The position numbers and the translations under genes were made by a program. Shown in pieces: positions 32,106 through 42,756 of a DNA stretch of 64,000 nucleotides (position 1 is its first letter; each line of letters opens with the position of its first letter). The notes under the pieces were generated by a model. The model was not told the DNA's origin. It worked only from the letters and a program-made list of their open reading frames with translations, and searched no databases. The stretch is from Streptomyces filamentosus (GTDB taxonomy: Bacteria > Actinomycetota > Actinomycetes > Streptomycetales > Streptomycetaceae). The stretch spans positions 1,674,001 to 1,738,000 of the forward strand of contig NZ_BNBE01000001.1 of assembly GCF_014654895.1 (NCBI RefSeq). Reading direction: 5' to 3'.

Positions 32106-32979
32106 TGTCGCGGATGCCCGCGAAGAGATCTTCCTCGGGGAGGGAGGTGGGGACGAGCGACTTGCTGAGCTCGTACTCCTCCGTGGGCCAGACCTCCTTC
32201 TGGATCTCCATCGGGACGCGGAACCAGCCGCCCTCGGGATCGATCTGGGTGGCGTGGGCGATCAGCGCGCGGTCGCGGGTCTCGAAGAAGTCGGCGCAGG
32301 GGACGAAGGTGGTGAGGGTCCGCTCCTTGCGCTCGAAGTCCTTCCAGCGCTCCAGCCACTCGCCGTACGGGGACTCCAGGCCCCGGTCGAGGAGGGCCTG
32401 GTGGAGGGCCTCGGTGCGGGGGCGGTTGAAGCCCTGGTTGTAGTAGAGCTTCTGGGGGGTGAAGACCGGGCCGAACTCGGCCTCGGGGAACTTCTCCGCG
32501 TCGGCCGCGCCGTCGAAGGCCACCATCGTGATCTTGTGGGTCATGATGTGGTCGGGGTGCGGGTAGCCGCCGTTCTCGTCGTAGGTCGTGATGACCTGGG
32601 GACGGAAGGAACGGATCTTGCGGACGAGGGCGCCGGCCGCGTGGTCCACGTCCTCCAGGGCGAAGCAGCCCTCGGGGAGCGGGGGCAGCGGGTCGCCCTC
32701 GGGGAGGCCGGAGTCGACGAAGCCCAGCCACTCCTGCCGGACGCCCAGGATCTCCCGGGCCTCGTCCATCTCCTTGCGGCGGACCTCGTGGATGTTCTCC
32801 TCGATGTAGGGGTCGCCCTGGAGCTTGGGGTTCAGGACCGAGCCGCGCTCGCCGCCCGTGCACGTCACCACGAGGACGTCCACCCCCTCGGACACGTACT
32901 TGGCCATGGTTGCCGCGCCCTTGCTCGACTCGTCGTCGGGGTGGGCGTGAACGGCCATCAGTCGCAGCTGCTCAGTCAA
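32098..32979 (-). CDS. mca: Mycothiol S-conjugate amidase
   Basis: 293-aa zinc amidase of the LmbE/PIG-L fold. The signature HAHPDDESSKGAATMAKY near residue 11 supplies the zinc-binding His and the Asp pair; GGERGSVLNPKL and YPHPDHIMTHKITM (near 145) supply the further zinc His and substrate-binding residues. Mca cleaves mycothiol S-conjugates to mercapturic acids, which are exported, and glucosaminyl-inositol, so it detoxifies electrophiles and antibiotics. The length equals that of known Mca proteins; the longer loop after ENIHEVRRKEMDEAR separates it from MshB. The start MTEQLRLMAVHAHPDD is the usual one. It is divergent from the DUF4307 gene. Confidence 0.96.
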   Translation of the reverse strand: MTEQLRLMAVHAHPDDESSKGAATMAKYVSEGVDVLVVTCTGGERGSVLNPKLQGDPYIEENIHEVRRKEMDEAREILGVRQEWLGFVDSGLPEGDPLPPLPEGCFALEDVDHAAGALVRKIRSFRPQVITTYDENGGYPHPDHIMTHKITMVAFDGAADAEKFPEAEFGPVFTPQKLYYNQGFNRPRTEALHQALLDRGLESPYGEWLERWKDFERKERTLTTFVPCADFFETRDRALIAHATQIDPEGGWFRVPMEIQKEVWPTEEYELSKSLVPTSLPEEDLFAGIRDNA

Positions 32980-33077
32980 GACTCGATCCTCAGTGATTCG
33001 ACGCGGAGGGGGGTCTCTATAGTGACGGAATCGGGGGGACGAAAATTCCGCAGCCCCGTGCCCCGGGAGGACCCACC

Positions 33078-33479
33078 ATGGACGCCGTACGAGAGCAGCT
33101 GCCCGAGGGGCGCTACGGGCGCTCGGCGGACGAGCGGGCCGACCGGAAGCTGCGGATCGCGGGTGCGGTCCTGGGGACCCTGTTCCTGGCCCTGATCGGC
33201 TGGTTCGGCTGGTACTACGTGGTCGACAGCAAGATCAGCGCCGAGATGATCAAGTTCGACGTGGTGAGCGACTCCGAGGTGCAGGTGCACCTGGAGGTCC
33301 GCAAGGACGAGGGCGTCCTGGGCGTGTGCACGCTGCGGTCCCAGTCCGAGGACGGGGCCGAGGTGGCCCGCAAGGACGTCGCCGTCGACGACCCGGCCGG
33401 CCGGGTGGACCGCGTCTACTCCCTCCGGACGACCGCCCGCGCGACCAGCGCCGAGCTGCTGGGGTGTACGGCGCGGTAG
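33078..33479 (+). CDS. DUF4307 membrane protein
   Basis: 133-aa protein with a short cytosolic N-terminus (LPEGRYGRSADERADRK), one transmembrane helix (GAVLGTLFLALIGWFGWYYV, residues 37-56) and an extracytoplasmic beta-rich domain with two Cys residues. This is the layout of the actinobacterial DUF4307 family, which is usually found between mca and greA as here. The ATG has a strong GGGAGG site. No function is known. Confidence 0.88.
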   Translation: MDAVREQLPEGRYGRSADERADRKLRIAGAVLGTLFLALIGWFGWYYVVDSKISAEMIKFDVVSDSEVQVHLEVRKDEGVLGVCTLRSQSEDGAEVARKDVAVDDPAGRVDRVYSLRTTARATSAELLGCTAR

Positions 33480-33667
33480 CGGTGGGTAGGGAGGGGGTGA
33501 CGAGCCCCGGCGGGTCACGTGCGTGACCTGGACCGACGCCATCCCGATGGTTTATGTCCTCCCGCTTTCCGCCACTCATTGTTAGGCTCGTGCTTTCGCC
33601 CACCCGGCATCGACAGTTTTCCGGGTAGGGCGTTGATTTGTATTCCCAGTACCTACGAGGAGCACCT

Positions 33668-34165
33668 GTGACCCAGACCAGCGACAACGTCACCTGGCTC
33701 ACCCAGGAGGCGTACAACAAGCTCAAGGACGAGCTTGAGTACCTGTCTGGTCCCGCGCGTACCGAGATCGCCGCGAAGATCGCCGCGGCGCGCGAGGAGG
33801 GCGACCTGCGCGAGAACGGCGGGTACCACGCGGCCAAGGAGGAGCAGGGCAAGCAGGAGCTCCGGGTGCGCCAGCTCACCCAGCTCCTGCAGAACGCGAA
33901 GGTCGGCGAGGCCCCGGCGGACGACGGCGTCGTCGAGCCCGGCATGGTCGTGACGATCGCCTTCGACGGCGACGAGTCCGACACGATGACCTTCCTGCTC
34001 GCCTCCCGCGAGTACGCGAGCGACAAGATCGACACCTACTCGCCGCAGTCGCCGCTCGGCGTCGGCGTGAACGGCAAGAAGGCCGGTGACGACGCCGAGT
34101 ACGAGCTGCCGAACGGCAAGAAGGCCATGGTGAAGATCCTCAGCGCGAAGCCGTACACCGGCTGA
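33668..34165 (+). CDS. greA: Transcription elongation factor GreA
   Basis: 165-aa GreA: the N-terminal coiled coil (WLTQEAYNKLKDELEYLSGP to QLTQLLQNAKV) carries the acidic tip EEGDLRENGGYHAAKEEQ that reaches into the RNA polymerase secondary channel and stimulates cleavage of backtracked RNA. The C-terminal FKBP-like domain ends in GKKAMVKILSAKPY. The start is GTG 33668, behind ACGAGGAGC. The 188-bp upstream region includes AT-rich parts that probably hold its promoter, and a strong terminator follows, so it is likely monocistronic. Confidence 0.96.
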   Translation: MTQTSDNVTWLTQEAYNKLKDELEYLSGPARTEIAAKIAAAREEGDLRENGGYHAAKEEQGKQELRVRQLTQLLQNAKVGEAPADDGVVEPGMVVTIAFDGDESDTMTFLLASREYASDKIDTYSPQSPLGVGVNGKKAGDDAEYELPNGKKAMVKILSAKPYTG

Positions 34166-34211
34166 GGCCCTCGCCCCCTTCCGCACGACCTTTCGCACGT
34201 CTTTTCGTGCG

Positions 34212-34250
34212 GCCGAAGGGCCGGTCCCCCCGTGGGGCCGGCCCTTCGGC
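34212..34250. terminator. Terminator between greA and the ABC exporter
   Basis: Inverted repeat GCCGAAGGGCCGG with complement after a C/G-rich loop. It serves greA and the convergent permease gene. Confidence 0.75.
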
Positions 34251-34264
34251 GTGCGGTGGGGCGG

Positions 34265-35109
34265 TCAGGCGGAGGCGGAGCGGTACTTGCGGACGGCCAG
34301 GGTGCGGAAGACGGCGATGATCACGAGGGACCAGAGCAGCGAGGCCCAGACGGGGTGCTGCATGGGCCAGGCGTCGGACTGGACGACGCCGGGGTTGCCG
34401 AAGAGCTCGCGGCACGCCTGGACGGTGGCGCTGAAGGGGTTCCACTCGGCGATGGGGCGGATCCAGGAGGCCATCTGCTCCGGGTCGACGAAGGCGTTGG
34501 AGACGAAGGTGACCGGGAAGAGCCAGATCAGGCCGCCGGAGGTGGCCGCCTCCGGGGTGCGGACGGAGAGGCCGATGAGGGCGCCGATCCAGGAGAAGGC
34601 GTAGCCGAGGAGGAGCAGCAGGGCGAAGGCGCCGAGGGCCTTGGGGATCCCCTCGTGGATGCGCCAGCCGACGAGGAGGCCGACGACCGCGAGGACGACG
34701 ACGGTGAGGGTGGTCTGGACGAGGTCGGCGAGGGTGCGGCCGGTGAGGACGGCGCCGCGGGCCATCGGCAGGGAGCGGAAGCGGTCGACGAGGCCCTTGC
34801 TCATGTCGTCGGCGATGCCGGCGCCCGCTCCGGCGGTGGCGAAGGTGACGGTCTGGGCGAAGATGCCGGCCATCAGGAACTCGCGGTACGCCTTCGGGTC
34901 GGTGCTGCCGCCGATGTTCAGGGAGCCGCCGAAGACGAAGCTGAACAGGATCACGAACATGACCGGCTGGACGAGGCCGAAGACGACCATCTCCGGGATC
35001 CGGGTCATGCGGATGAGGTTCCTCTTGGTGACGACGAGGGAGTCCGCGATCGAGCCGGCGATGCCGCCGCGCGGGGCGGGGGCGTGGGGGGCGGTGTCGG
35101 TGAGGGTGG

Positions 35110-35113
<4 letters not shown>
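34265..35113 (-). CDS. ABC-2 type exporter permease (DrrB-like)
   Basis: 282-aa integral membrane protein starting at GTG 35113, overlapping the ATPase stop by 4 nt (GTGA). Six hydrophobic segments are visible, among them VVFGLVQPVMFVILFSFVFG, TLTVVVLAVVGLLVGWRI, ALLLLLGYAFSWIGALIGLS and WASLLWSLVIIAVFRTLAV. The ABC-2 signature region NAFVDPEQMASWIRPIAEWN and the final KYRSASA are typical of DrrB permeases. With the ATPase it forms an exporter of lipophilic compounds or drugs; the substrate is unknown. Confidence 0.93.
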
Positions 35114-36138
<1,025 letters not shown>

Positions 36139-36227
36139 GTTTCCCACCCTCCCGGATCATTTCGGGCATTTCTGCCGATCCTAGGGCAGTGTGGGGTGGC
36201 TCGCTCAGGCCGGAGCGGGGGCCCGGG

Positions 36228-37457
36228 TCAGCCCAGGACCGTGTAGCCCGCCTCCCGCAGCGCGCCCTCGACCTCCCGGCAGTGCTCGGGGCCCTTCGTC
36301 TCCAGGTGCAGCTCCACCTCCACCTCCGTGAGGCCGAGCCGCGGGTCGGTCCGTACGTGACTGACGTCGAGCACGTTCGCGTCGGCCACCGTCAGCACCG
36401 CGAGCAGCGTCGCCAGCGCCCCCGGCCGGTCCGCCACCCGCAGCCGCAGGCCCAGGTAGCGGCCCGCCGCCGCCATGCCGTGCCGCAGGATCCGCTGGAG
36501 CAGCAGCGGGTCCACGTTGCCCCCGGAGAGGACCGCGACCACCGGGCCCCGGAAGGACTCCGGGTCGCTCAGCAGGGCCGCCACCGGGCTCGCCCCGGCC
36601 GGTTCCACCACCAGCTTCGCCCGCTCCAGGCAGAGCAGCAGCGCCGAGGACAGCGCGTCCTCCGAGACCGTGCGGACCTCGTCCACGTACTCCTGGACGA
36701 GGCCGAAGGGCACGTCCCCGGGCCGGCCGACCTTGATGCCGTCGGCCATCGTCACCGGTGCGTCGACCACCACCGGGTGTCCGGCGGCCAGCGAGGGCGG
36801 ATAGGCCGCCGCGCCCTCCGCCTGCACGCCGATGATCCGCACGTCCGGGCGGACCGACTTCACCGCGAGGCCGATGCCGGCCGCGAGTCCGCCGCCGCCG
36901 ACGCCGACGACGATCGTGCGGACCTCGGGGCACTGCTCCAGGATCTCCAGGCCGACCGTGCCCTGTCCGACGATGACGTCGGGGTGGTCGAAGGGATGGA
37001 TGAAGACCGCGCCGGTCTCCCGCGCGTACTCCTGCGCGGCGGCCAGCGTCTCGTCCACCACGTGCCCGTGCAGCCGCACCTCGGCGCCGTACTCGCGGGT
37101 CGCGGCGACCTTCGGCAGCGGGGCGCCGAGCGGCATGAAGACCGTCGCGTGCACCCCGAGGAGCCGGGAGGCGAGCGCCACGCCCTGCGCGTGGTTCCCC
37201 GCCGAGGCGGCGACCACCCCCGCCGCCTTCTCCTCCGGCCGCAGGCCCGCGATCCGCACGTACGCGCCGCGCAGTTTGAAGGAGCCGGTCCGCTGGAGGT
37301 TCTCGCACTTGAGCAGCACCGGGGCCCCCACCAGCGAGGACAGGTGCCGGCTGCCCTCCAGCGCGGTCGTCCGGGCCACCCCCGCCAGCATCTTCCGCGC
37401 TCCGCGCACGTCGTCGAGCATCAGATGGTGCAAGGGGTGTGGCGTACCGAAGGTCAT
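36228..37457 (-). CDS. ilvA: Threonine ammonia-lyase (threonine dehydratase)
   Basis: 409-aa PLP enzyme that converts threonine to 2-oxobutanoate and ammonia, the first step to isoleucine and a source of propionyl-CoA precursors. The PLP lysine is in QRTGSFKLRGA (Lys61), the phosphate loop is VGVGGGGLAAG near 186, and SAGNHAQGVA is present. The last 80 residues (RLRVADRPGALATLLAVL) form a single ACT-like regulatory domain, as in the short IlvA form common in actinobacteria. It is divergent from the MarR gene over 146 bp; the MarR protein may or may not act on it. Confidence 0.94.
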   Translation of the reverse strand: MTFGTPHPLHHLMLDDVRGARKMLAGVARTTALEGSRHLSSLVGAPVLLKCENLQRTGSFKLRGAYVRIAGLRPEEKAAGVVAASAGNHAQGVALASRLLGVHATVFMPLGAPLPKVAATREYGAEVRLHGHVVDETLAAAQEYARETGAVFIHPFDHPDVIVGQGTVGLEILEQCPEVRTIVVGVGGGGLAAGIGLAVKSVRPDVRIIGVQAEGAAAYPPSLAAGHPVVVDAPVTMADGIKVGRPGDVPFGLVQEYVDEVRTVSEDALSSALLLCLERAKLVVEPAGASPVAALLSDPESFRGPVVAVLSGGNVDPLLLQRILRHGMAAAGRYLGLRLRVADRPGALATLLAVLTVADANVLDVSHVRTDPRLGLTEVEVELHLETKGPEHCREVEGALREAGYTVLG

Positions 37458-37603
37458 GACCCCCAGTCTCGCAGCTCACCGGGGTCGCGACCGTCCGGCC
37501 CGCGGGCCCGCGACGGGTTTGCGCACGGCTGGTACGGAGCCCGTCCGGTCCGCGTACTCTGTCCCCCACACCGACCACCCCCGCACGAGAGAGCCCCCCA
37601 GCC

Positions 37604-38116
37604 ATGCCCACATCTCAGGACATGACGACCGAGCTCGACCCCGGCCTCCTCGATGCCCTCCAGCACCAGGTGGCCGTCTTCGCCCGCCGGGCCGAGCAGA
37701 CCCGCCTCGGCGGCACCGGACAGCTCCGCAACTCCATGGACCGGGCCGCCTACCTCCTCCTCAACCGCCTCGACCGGGAAGGGCCGATGGGCGTCAAGGC
37801 GCTCGCGGCGGGCATGGGGATCGACTCCTCGACCGTCACCCGCCAGGTCGCCCCGCTCGTCGACTCCGGCCTCGTCAAGCGCACCTCGCACCCCGAGGAC
37901 GGCCGCGCGGTCGTCCTCCAGCTCTCCCCGCGCGGCCTCGACCGCCTGGAGGAGGTCCGCTCCTCGCGGCGCACGCTGATGGCCGAGGTCACGGACGGCT
38001 GGACGCCCGAGGAGCGCGCGTCCTTCTGCACCCTCCTCACCCGTTTCAACGCGGCGCTCTCCGCCCGCCAGTCGGCGCACCACGCGGCCGGCGGAGGTTC
38101 CTCGCAAGGGGGTTGA
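37604..38116 (+). CDS. MarR-family regulator
   Basis: 170-aa winged-helix regulator. Dimerisation helix near residues 15-50 (FARRAEQTRLGGTGQLRNSM), recognition part KALAAGMGIDSSTVTRQVAP, wing RTSHPEDGRAVVLQLSPRG, then the C-terminal helix pair. MarR proteins typically sense small ligands and repress nearby exporters or enzymes; the nearest candidates are ilvA (divergent) and the ABC exporter beyond it. No palindrome strong enough to call an operator was found between 37458 and 37603. Confidence 0.93.
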   Translation: MPTSQDMTTELDPGLLDALQHQVAVFARRAEQTRLGGTGQLRNSMDRAAYLLLNRLDREGPMGVKALAAGMGIDSSTVTRQVAPLVDSGLVKRTSHPEDGRAVVLQLSPRGLDRLEEVRSSRRTLMAEVTDGWTPEERASFCTLLTRFNAALSARQSAHHAAGGGSSQGG

Positions 38117-38147
38117 CCCCGCCTCGGCCCCGGTGGCTGTATGAGGT

Positions 38148-38606
38148 GTGGGGAAGCAGCGGACCCGATCCGAACGCGCCGCCCGCGCCCGGGAGTTCGA
38201 GGACTTCGTCGCGGGGGCGGCGGGGCGGCTGCTGCACGTCGCGACGCTGCTCACCGCCGAGACCCGGATCCGGAACCCGTACGCCCAGGAGCTCCTCGCC
38301 GCCGCCCTCGCCCACGCCTACGCGGTCCGCGAGCGGGGCCACGACGAGGATCCGTACGCGCTGACCCGCGACGGCCTCGCGCTGCGCTTCGCCCGGACCG
38401 CCCGGCGGCACCGGACCGGCCGGGGCGGGATCCTCGGCGCGCTCACCCCGACGGAACGGCTCGTGCTGGTGCTCTGCCTGTACGAGGGCGTGCCCGAGGA
38501 GCAGGCCGGCGCGCTGCTCGGGCTGCCGGAGGCCCGGGTCCGGGCGGTGTGCGCCCGCGCGGTGGCCCGGATGAGGAGCCGTACGGGGAAGGGGGCCGCC
38601 GCGTGA
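38148..38606 (+). CDS. Sigma-70 region 4-type DNA-binding protein (ECF-like)
   Basis: 152-aa protein starting at GTG 38148. The N-terminal part (RAREFEDFVAGAAGRLLHVA) resembles the sigma region 2 start of SigE-type ECF factors, but the -10 recognition segment is poorly kept. The C-terminal part LTPTERLVLVLCLYEGVPEE-Q, ALLGLPEARVRAVCARAV is a clear region 4 helix-turn-helix. It overlaps the next gene by 4 nt (GTGA), whose product is a small membrane protein that could be its anti-sigma partner. It may be a working minor sigma factor or a degenerate one. Confidence 0.75.
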   Translation: MGKQRTRSERAARAREFEDFVAGAAGRLLHVATLLTAETRIRNPYAQELLAAALAHAYAVRERGHDEDPYALTRDGLALRFARTARRHRTGRGGILGALTPTERLVLVLCLYEGVPEEQAGALLGLPEARVRAVCARAVARMRSRTGKGAAA

Positions 38607-38851
38607 GGCAGGGGGACAAGGAGGCGGCCGTCCGGCGGCTGCTCGACACGCCCCATCCGCCCGTCCCCGGCGACCTGGCGGCGCGCGCCGCGGCCCGGGG
38701 CGACCGGGCGCGGCGGCGGGAGCGGACGCTGCGGCGGACCGGCGGGGCGCTGGCCGGGATCGCCGCGCTCGCCTTCTCGCTGTGGGCGGCGGAGGCCCGG
38801 CCCTGGGAGCCGCCGCCGGCCGCGACGACGCCGCCGTTCGCCGGGCCCTGA
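38603..38851 (+). CDS. Small membrane protein coupled to the sigma-like gene
   Basis: 82-aa protein starting at GTG 38603 inside the sigma-like gene's stop. A charged, Arg-rich cytosolic part ([31 protein letters not shown]) precedes one transmembrane helix ([19 protein letters not shown]) and a short Pro-rich outer tail. The layout and coupling suggest a membrane-bound anti-sigma-like partner, but there is no zinc-binding HxxxCxxC motif. The function is inferred from context only. Confidence 0.7.
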   Translation: MRQGDKEAAVRRLLDTPHPPVPGDLAARAAARGDRARRRERTLRRTGGALAGIAALAFSLWAAEARPWEPPPAATTPPFAGP

Positions 38852-38907
38852 GGACGGTTCTAGCCTGGAAGGAGGGGCCGGTCGGAACACCATCACGGGA
38901 GGCCGAC

Positions 38908-39099
38908 ATGACCAGGAAGGCCGCCGACTGCCGGGACACCCCGAGCGTGTCGGGCTGCACCCTCTACATCTCGGGCGAGGAGGAGGAGGTCGTCCGCGCC
39001 GCGACCGAGCACGCGGTCTCCGTCCACGAGCACGCGGACTCCCCGGAGCTGCGGACGGAGGTGCGGGCGAGCCTGAAGGACGCGCTGCCCGGGACCTGA
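38908..39099 (+). CDS. DUF1059 family protein
   Basis: 63-aa protein beginning [20 protein letters not shown], with the two spaced Cys residues and the helix [20 protein letters not shown] characteristic of the small DUF1059 family, whose function is unknown. The ATG has a GGGAGG site. A longer open frame upstream has no ribosome site and is rejected. It is followed by GC hairpins before the convergent metB-like gene. Confidence 0.85.
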   Translation: MTRKAADCRDTPSVSGCTLYISGEEEEVVRAATEHAVSVHEHADSPELRTEVRASLKDALPGT

Positions 39100-39120
39100 A
39101 AGGCCCGCCCGGGGACCCGG

Positions 39121-39146
39121 ACCGTCCGCCCGGGACCTCGGGCGGT
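39121..39146. terminator. Terminator between the DUF1059 and metB-like genes
   Basis: Inverted repeat ACCGTCCGCCCG / CGGGCGGT with a short loop, between convergent genes. Further GC-rich pairing surrounds it. Confidence 0.55.
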
Positions 39147-39197
39147 CGGGCGGGCCCGGGGTCCGGGGGCGGGCCGCCCCCGGGCCCCCTGCGCGCG

Positions 39198-40352
39198 TCA
39201 GCCCAGCGCCTCGCGCAGGTCGGCGATCAGGTCGTCGACGTTCTCGATGCCGACGGAGAGGCGGACCAGGTCGGCCGGGACCTCCAGGGCCGAACCGGCG
39301 ACGCTGGCGTGCGTCATCCGGCCCGGGTGCTCGATCAGCGACTCGACGCCGCCCAGGGACTCGCCCAGGGTGAAGAGCTTCGCGCGGTCGCAGACGCCGA
39401 CCGCCGCCTCCTCGCCGCCCTCGACGCGGAAGGAGATCATGCCGCCGAAGGACCTCATCTGCTTGGCGGCGACCTCGTGGCCCGGGTGCTCGGCCAGGCC
39501 CGGGTAGAGGACCTGGGTGACCTTCGGGTGCCGGGTGAGGAAGTCCGCGACCTTCGTCGCGTTCTCGCTGTGCCGGTCCATGCGCACGGCGAGGGTCTTG
39601 ATGCCGCGCAGCACGATCCACGAGTCGAACGGGCCGGCCACCGCGCCCATCGCGTTCTGGTGGTACGCCAGCTCCTCGCCGAGCTCCGCGTCGGCCGCGA
39701 TCAGGGCGCCGCCGACGACGTCCGAGTGGCCGCCCATGTACTTGGTGAGGGAGTGCACGACGACGTCCGCGCCGAGCGCCAGCGGCTGCTGGAGGTAGGG
39801 CGAGGCGAAGGTGTTGTCGACGACCAGCTTCACCCCGGCCTGGCGGGCCACGCCCGCGACGGCCTCGATGTCGGTGATGCCGAGCAGCGGGTTCGACGGC
39901 GTCTCGACCCAGATGAGCTTGGTGCGGTCGTTGACGGCGGCCCGGACGGAGTCGACGTCCGAGGTGTTCGCCACGGAGAAGTCGACGCCCCAGCGCTGCA
40001 CGACCTTGGCGAAGAGGCGGAAGGTGCCGCCGTACGCGTCGTTCGGGATGACCACGTGGTCGCCCGGCGCGAGGAGGGTGCGCAGCAGGCAGTCCTCGGC
40101 GGCCAGGCCGGAGGCGAAGGCGAGGCCGCGCCGGCCGCCCTCCAGCGCCGCGAGGTTCTCCTCCAGGGCGGTACGGGTCGGGTTGGCGCTGCGGCTGTAC
40201 TCGTAGCCGCCGCGGAGTCCGCCCACACCGTCCTGCTTGTAGGTGGACACCTGGTAGATGGGCGGGACGACCGCGCCGGTCAGCGGGTCGGCGGTGTTGC
40301 CCGCGTGGATGGCGCGGGTCTCGAAGTTCTGGTGGTTGTGCTGGTCGCTCAT
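39198..40352 (-). CDS. metB: Cystathionine gamma-synthase / gamma-lyase family PLP enzyme
   Basis: 384-aa Cys/Met metabolism PLP enzyme. The PLP lysine is in [14 protein letters not shown] (Lys204); [21 protein letters not shown] and [16 protein letters not shown] are the usual active-site segments, and [14 protein letters not shown] ends the protein. It forms cystathionine from an acylhomoserine and cysteine, or cleaves it; the sequence alone does not separate the two reactions, but NAYGGT-like [11 protein letters not shown] and the length agree with MetB-type proteins. The start is [20 protein letters not shown]; a longer N-terminal frame is rejected. Confidence 0.9.
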   Translation of the reverse strand: MSDQHNHQNFETRAIHAGNTADPLTGAVVPPIYQVSTYKQDGVGGLRGGYEYSRSANPTRTALEENLAALEGGRRGLAFASGLAAEDCLLRTLLAPGDHVVIPNDAYGGTFRLFAKVVQRWGVDFSVANTSDVDSVRAAVNDRTKLIWVETPSNPLLGITDIEAVAGVARQAGVKLVVDNTFASPYLQQPLALGADVVVHSLTKYMGGHSDVVGGALIAADAELGEELAYHQNAMGAVAGPFDSWIVLRGIKTLAVRMDRHSENATKVADFLTRHPKVTQVLYPGLAEHPGHEVAAKQMRSFGGMISFRVEGGEEAAVGVCDRAKLFTLGESLGGVESLIEHPGRMTHASVAGSALEVPADLVRLSVGIENVDDLIADLREALG

Positions 40353-40479
40353 GGTCAGGAGCGTAGTGCCGGGGCCGGTCCGCCGCCGCGATTCGTCCAC
40401 AGGAGCGGCGTGGGCGGGCGGAGTTCGGGCGGTTGTCCACAGGTCGGTCCCGGCCCGGTCGCCCGCGGGCGGCGTCCTG

Positions 40480-40485
40480 GACAAT
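40480..40485 (+). promoter_or_regulatory. -10 box for a leaderless mRNA
   Basis: GACAAT ends 6 nt before the ATG at 40492 and there is no Shine-Dalgarno sequence; the gene is probably transcribed from its A or the base before. Confidence 0.5.
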
Positions 40486-40491
40486 GGACGC

Positions 40492-41598
40492 ATGGAGATT
40501 CTCTGGTTCCTGATCGCCCTGGGCCTGCTCTTCGGCGTCCTCGGCCCCTATCTGCTGCGCCGCCGCGGCGGCGGCATCCGGCAGGTCGCGCCCGGCACGC
40601 CCGACGCCGCCGACCCGGAGGCGTACGGCTTCGTCCGGCAGGAGGAGCTGGACGTGCGGCTCCCCGGGGCGGACCGGGATCTCCTCGACGTCCTCGACGT
40701 CGTGCAGGCCACCCAGGACTGGCGGGCCGCGGCCCAGCTCCTCGCCGGCACGGAGAAGGAGGGCGAGGTCCGCTGGCAGCGCGTCCAGGCCTTCGCCGGC
40801 GCGGCCTCCCTGGAGCTCGCGTCGAAGCCGGGCGTGGGCGGGGCCTGGCTGCGCGCCTGGCGCGCCGACGCCCCGAAGGACCCCGGCGCGGCCGCCGTGC
40901 ACGCGGAGTTCCTGGTGCAGCAGGCGTGGCGCTCCTCGGCGGCCGGCACCGACGACTTCCGGATCATCCTGGAGGAGGCCCGGAAGGTCGCCGAGGAGGC
41001 GGCGCTCCTCGCTCCCGGCGACCCCGTCCCGTACATCACGCAGCTGGCGGTGGCGCGCGGCCTCGGCTATCCGCACGAGCAGTTCGACCAGGTGTGGGCG
41101 AAGGTCATCGACCGCGCGCCGCAGCACATGGGGGCGCACCTGGCGGCGCTGCACTACTGGTGCGAGAAGTGGCACGGCTCGCGCGAGGAGGCCGACCACT
41201 TCGCGACGACGGCCGCCGCCCGGGCGCCGCGCGGCTCGCTGCTCGCCGCGCTGCCGCTCTTCGCGGTCTTCGAGCACGTGCCGGACGTGGTGCTGGTGCA
41301 GGACTTCTACCGCACGGCGGTGGTGAGCCGGGCGATGGAGGGCGCGCTGTACGCGGTGCACTCGGCCCGCCCCGACGACCCGATGCTGGCGCACGTGCGG
41401 CACCTGCTCGTGTGGTTCCTGGTGCGCGGGGAGCGCTGGGCGGAGGCGATGCAGCAGCTGGTGCGGGTGGACGGCCACGTGGGCGCGCTGCCGTGGACCC
41501 TGAGCGGCGACCCGGCCGCCGACTACACCCTGCACCGGAACCTGGCGGTGGCGGGGTACGAGGCGAACGGCGGGAGCCCGGCGACGCTGCGGCACTGA
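40492..41598 (+). CDS. Membrane-anchored protein with TPR-like helical domain
   Basis: 368-aa protein. An N-terminal transmembrane helix ([20 protein letters not shown]) is followed by a cytosolic, all-helical domain with tetratricopeptide-like pairs ([60 protein letters not shown]). I recognise no catalytic motif. It fits a family of hypothetical actinobacterial proteins placed between metB and msrA. An upstream extension of the frame is rejected because ATG 40492 has a leaderless promoter-like box and starts the hydrophobic helix. Confidence 0.85.
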   Translation: MEILWFLIALGLLFGVLGPYLLRRRGGGIRQVAPGTPDAADPEAYGFVRQEELDVRLPGADRDLLDVLDVVQATQDWRAAAQLLAGTEKEGEVRWQRVQAFAGAASLELASKPGVGGAWLRAWRADAPKDPGAAAVHAEFLVQQAWRSSAAGTDDFRIILEEARKVAEEAALLAPGDPVPYITQLAVARGLGYPHEQFDQVWAKVIDRAPQHMGAHLAALHYWCEKWHGSREEADHFATTAAARAPRGSLLAALPLFAVFEHVPDVVLVQDFYRTAVVSRAMEGALYAVHSARPDDPMLAHVRHLLVWFLVRGERWAEAMQQLVRVDGHVGALPWTLSGDPAADYTLHRNLAVAGYEANGGSPATLRH

Positions 41599-41711
41599 AC
41601 CGACGGGGCCCGGCGGGGGTCCCACGGGGCCCGCCGGCCCCCGCGCGGGGAACACCGGTCCGCGGGCCGGTGTTGTGCGGACTGCCGAACCGTGCCGAGG
41701 AGAGATGCAGC

Positions 41712-42371
41712 ATGTTCCTGTCCCGCACCCCCGTCCTGCCCACTCCGGAGCAGGCCCTGCGCGGCCGTCCGGAGCCGGAGTTCTCCGTCCCCGAGCGCCA
41801 CACGGTGCTCGGCACCCCGCTGCTCGGCCCGTACCCGGAGGGCCTGGAGGTCGCCGACTTCGGCCTCGGCTGTTTCTGGGGCGCCGAGCGGAAGTTCTGG
41901 CGGACCGAGGGCGTCTGGACGACGCTCGTCGGCTACCAGGGCGGCCACACGCCGAACCCGGTGTACGAGGAGGTCTGCTCGGGCCTCACCGGGCACGCCG
42001 AGGTCGTGCGGGTCGTCTTCGACCCGGCGCGGGTGTCGTACGAGTCCCTGCTGAAGGTCTTCTGGGAGGCGCACGACCCGACGCAGGGCTTCCGCCAGGG
42101 CAACGACGTGGGCACCCAGTACCGCTCCGCCGTCTACACCCACTCCCCCGCCCAGGCGGCAGCGGCCGAGGCGTCCCGGGCCGCCTACCAGCGGGTCCTG
42201 ACGGCCGCAGGCCACGGGGAGATCACCACCGGGGTGCTCCCCGCCGCCGGCCGTCCCTTCTACCCGGCCGAGGGCTACCACCAGCAGTACCTGGACAAGA
42301 ACCCGGCGGGCTACTGCGGCATCGGCGGCACGGGCGTCTCGTGCCCGGTCGGGGTGGCGCCGGCGGAGTAG
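41712..42371 (+). CDS. msrA: Peptide methionine-S-sulfoxide reductase
   Basis: 219-aa MsrA that reduces methionine-S-sulfoxide in proteins, using thioredoxin. The catalytic motif GCFWGAER (Cys54) is intact; [20 protein letters not shown] and [13 protein letters not shown] are the conserved neighbours, and the resolving Cys lies in [15 protein letters not shown] near the end. ATG 41712 has a GAGGAGAG site. The last 61 bp overlap the 3' end of the convergent DUF1330 gene, an unusual arrangement for this genome. Confidence 0.96.
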   Translation: MFLSRTPVLPTPEQALRGRPEPEFSVPERHTVLGTPLLGPYPEGLEVADFGLGCFWGAERKFWRTEGVWTTLVGYQGGHTPNPVYEEVCSGLTGHAEVVRVVFDPARVSYESLLKVFWEAHDPTQGFRQGNDVGTQYRSAVYTHSPAQAAAAEASRAAYQRVLTAAGHGEITTGVLPAAGRPFYPAEGYHQQYLDKNPAGYCGIGGTGVSCPVGVAPAE

Positions 42372-42709
42372 GCGGCGCGCAGGGCCGCGGCCGTCGCGGC
42401 CGGCGCGTACCCCTCCGGGGTGCCGTCGACCAGCAGGACGTCGCCCGCCATGTGGCGGGTCCGCAGGGGCAGCAGGGCCTGGTACGGCTCGGAGTCGTAC
42501 CAGGCCCTCGCCTCGTCGTAGGACGGGAAGGCGATGACGACGACGGCGCCCGGCCACTCCCCTTCGAGCACCTCGCGGCGGGGCGCCCCGTGCACGAGGA
42601 AGCGCCCGCCGAAGGGGTCCAGGGTGGCCTGGATCCCCTCCATGTAGTCGAGCACCTCGGGGTCGAGGACGGGCTTCGGGCTCAGGTTCGCCATCGCGTA
42701 AGCGGTCAT
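42311..42709 (-). CDS. DUF1330 family protein
   Basis: 132-aa protein, start [20 protein letters not shown]. The DUF1330 dimeric ferredoxin-like core is clear: [40 protein letters not shown] and [17 protein letters not shown]. No reaction is known for the family. The C-terminal 20 residues are encoded in DNA that also encodes the msrA end on the other strand. Confidence 0.88.
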   Translation of the reverse strand: MTAYAMANLSPKPVLDPEVLDYMEGIQATLDPFGGRFLVHGAPRREVLEGEWPGAVVVIAFPSYDEARAWYDSEPYQALLPLRTRHMAGDVLLVDGTPEGYAPAATAAALRAAYSAGATPTGHETPVPPMPQ

Positions 42710-42756
42710 GGGAACAGCGTGGCGGGGTGCGGCGGCGGGGTCGATTACCCCGGAGG

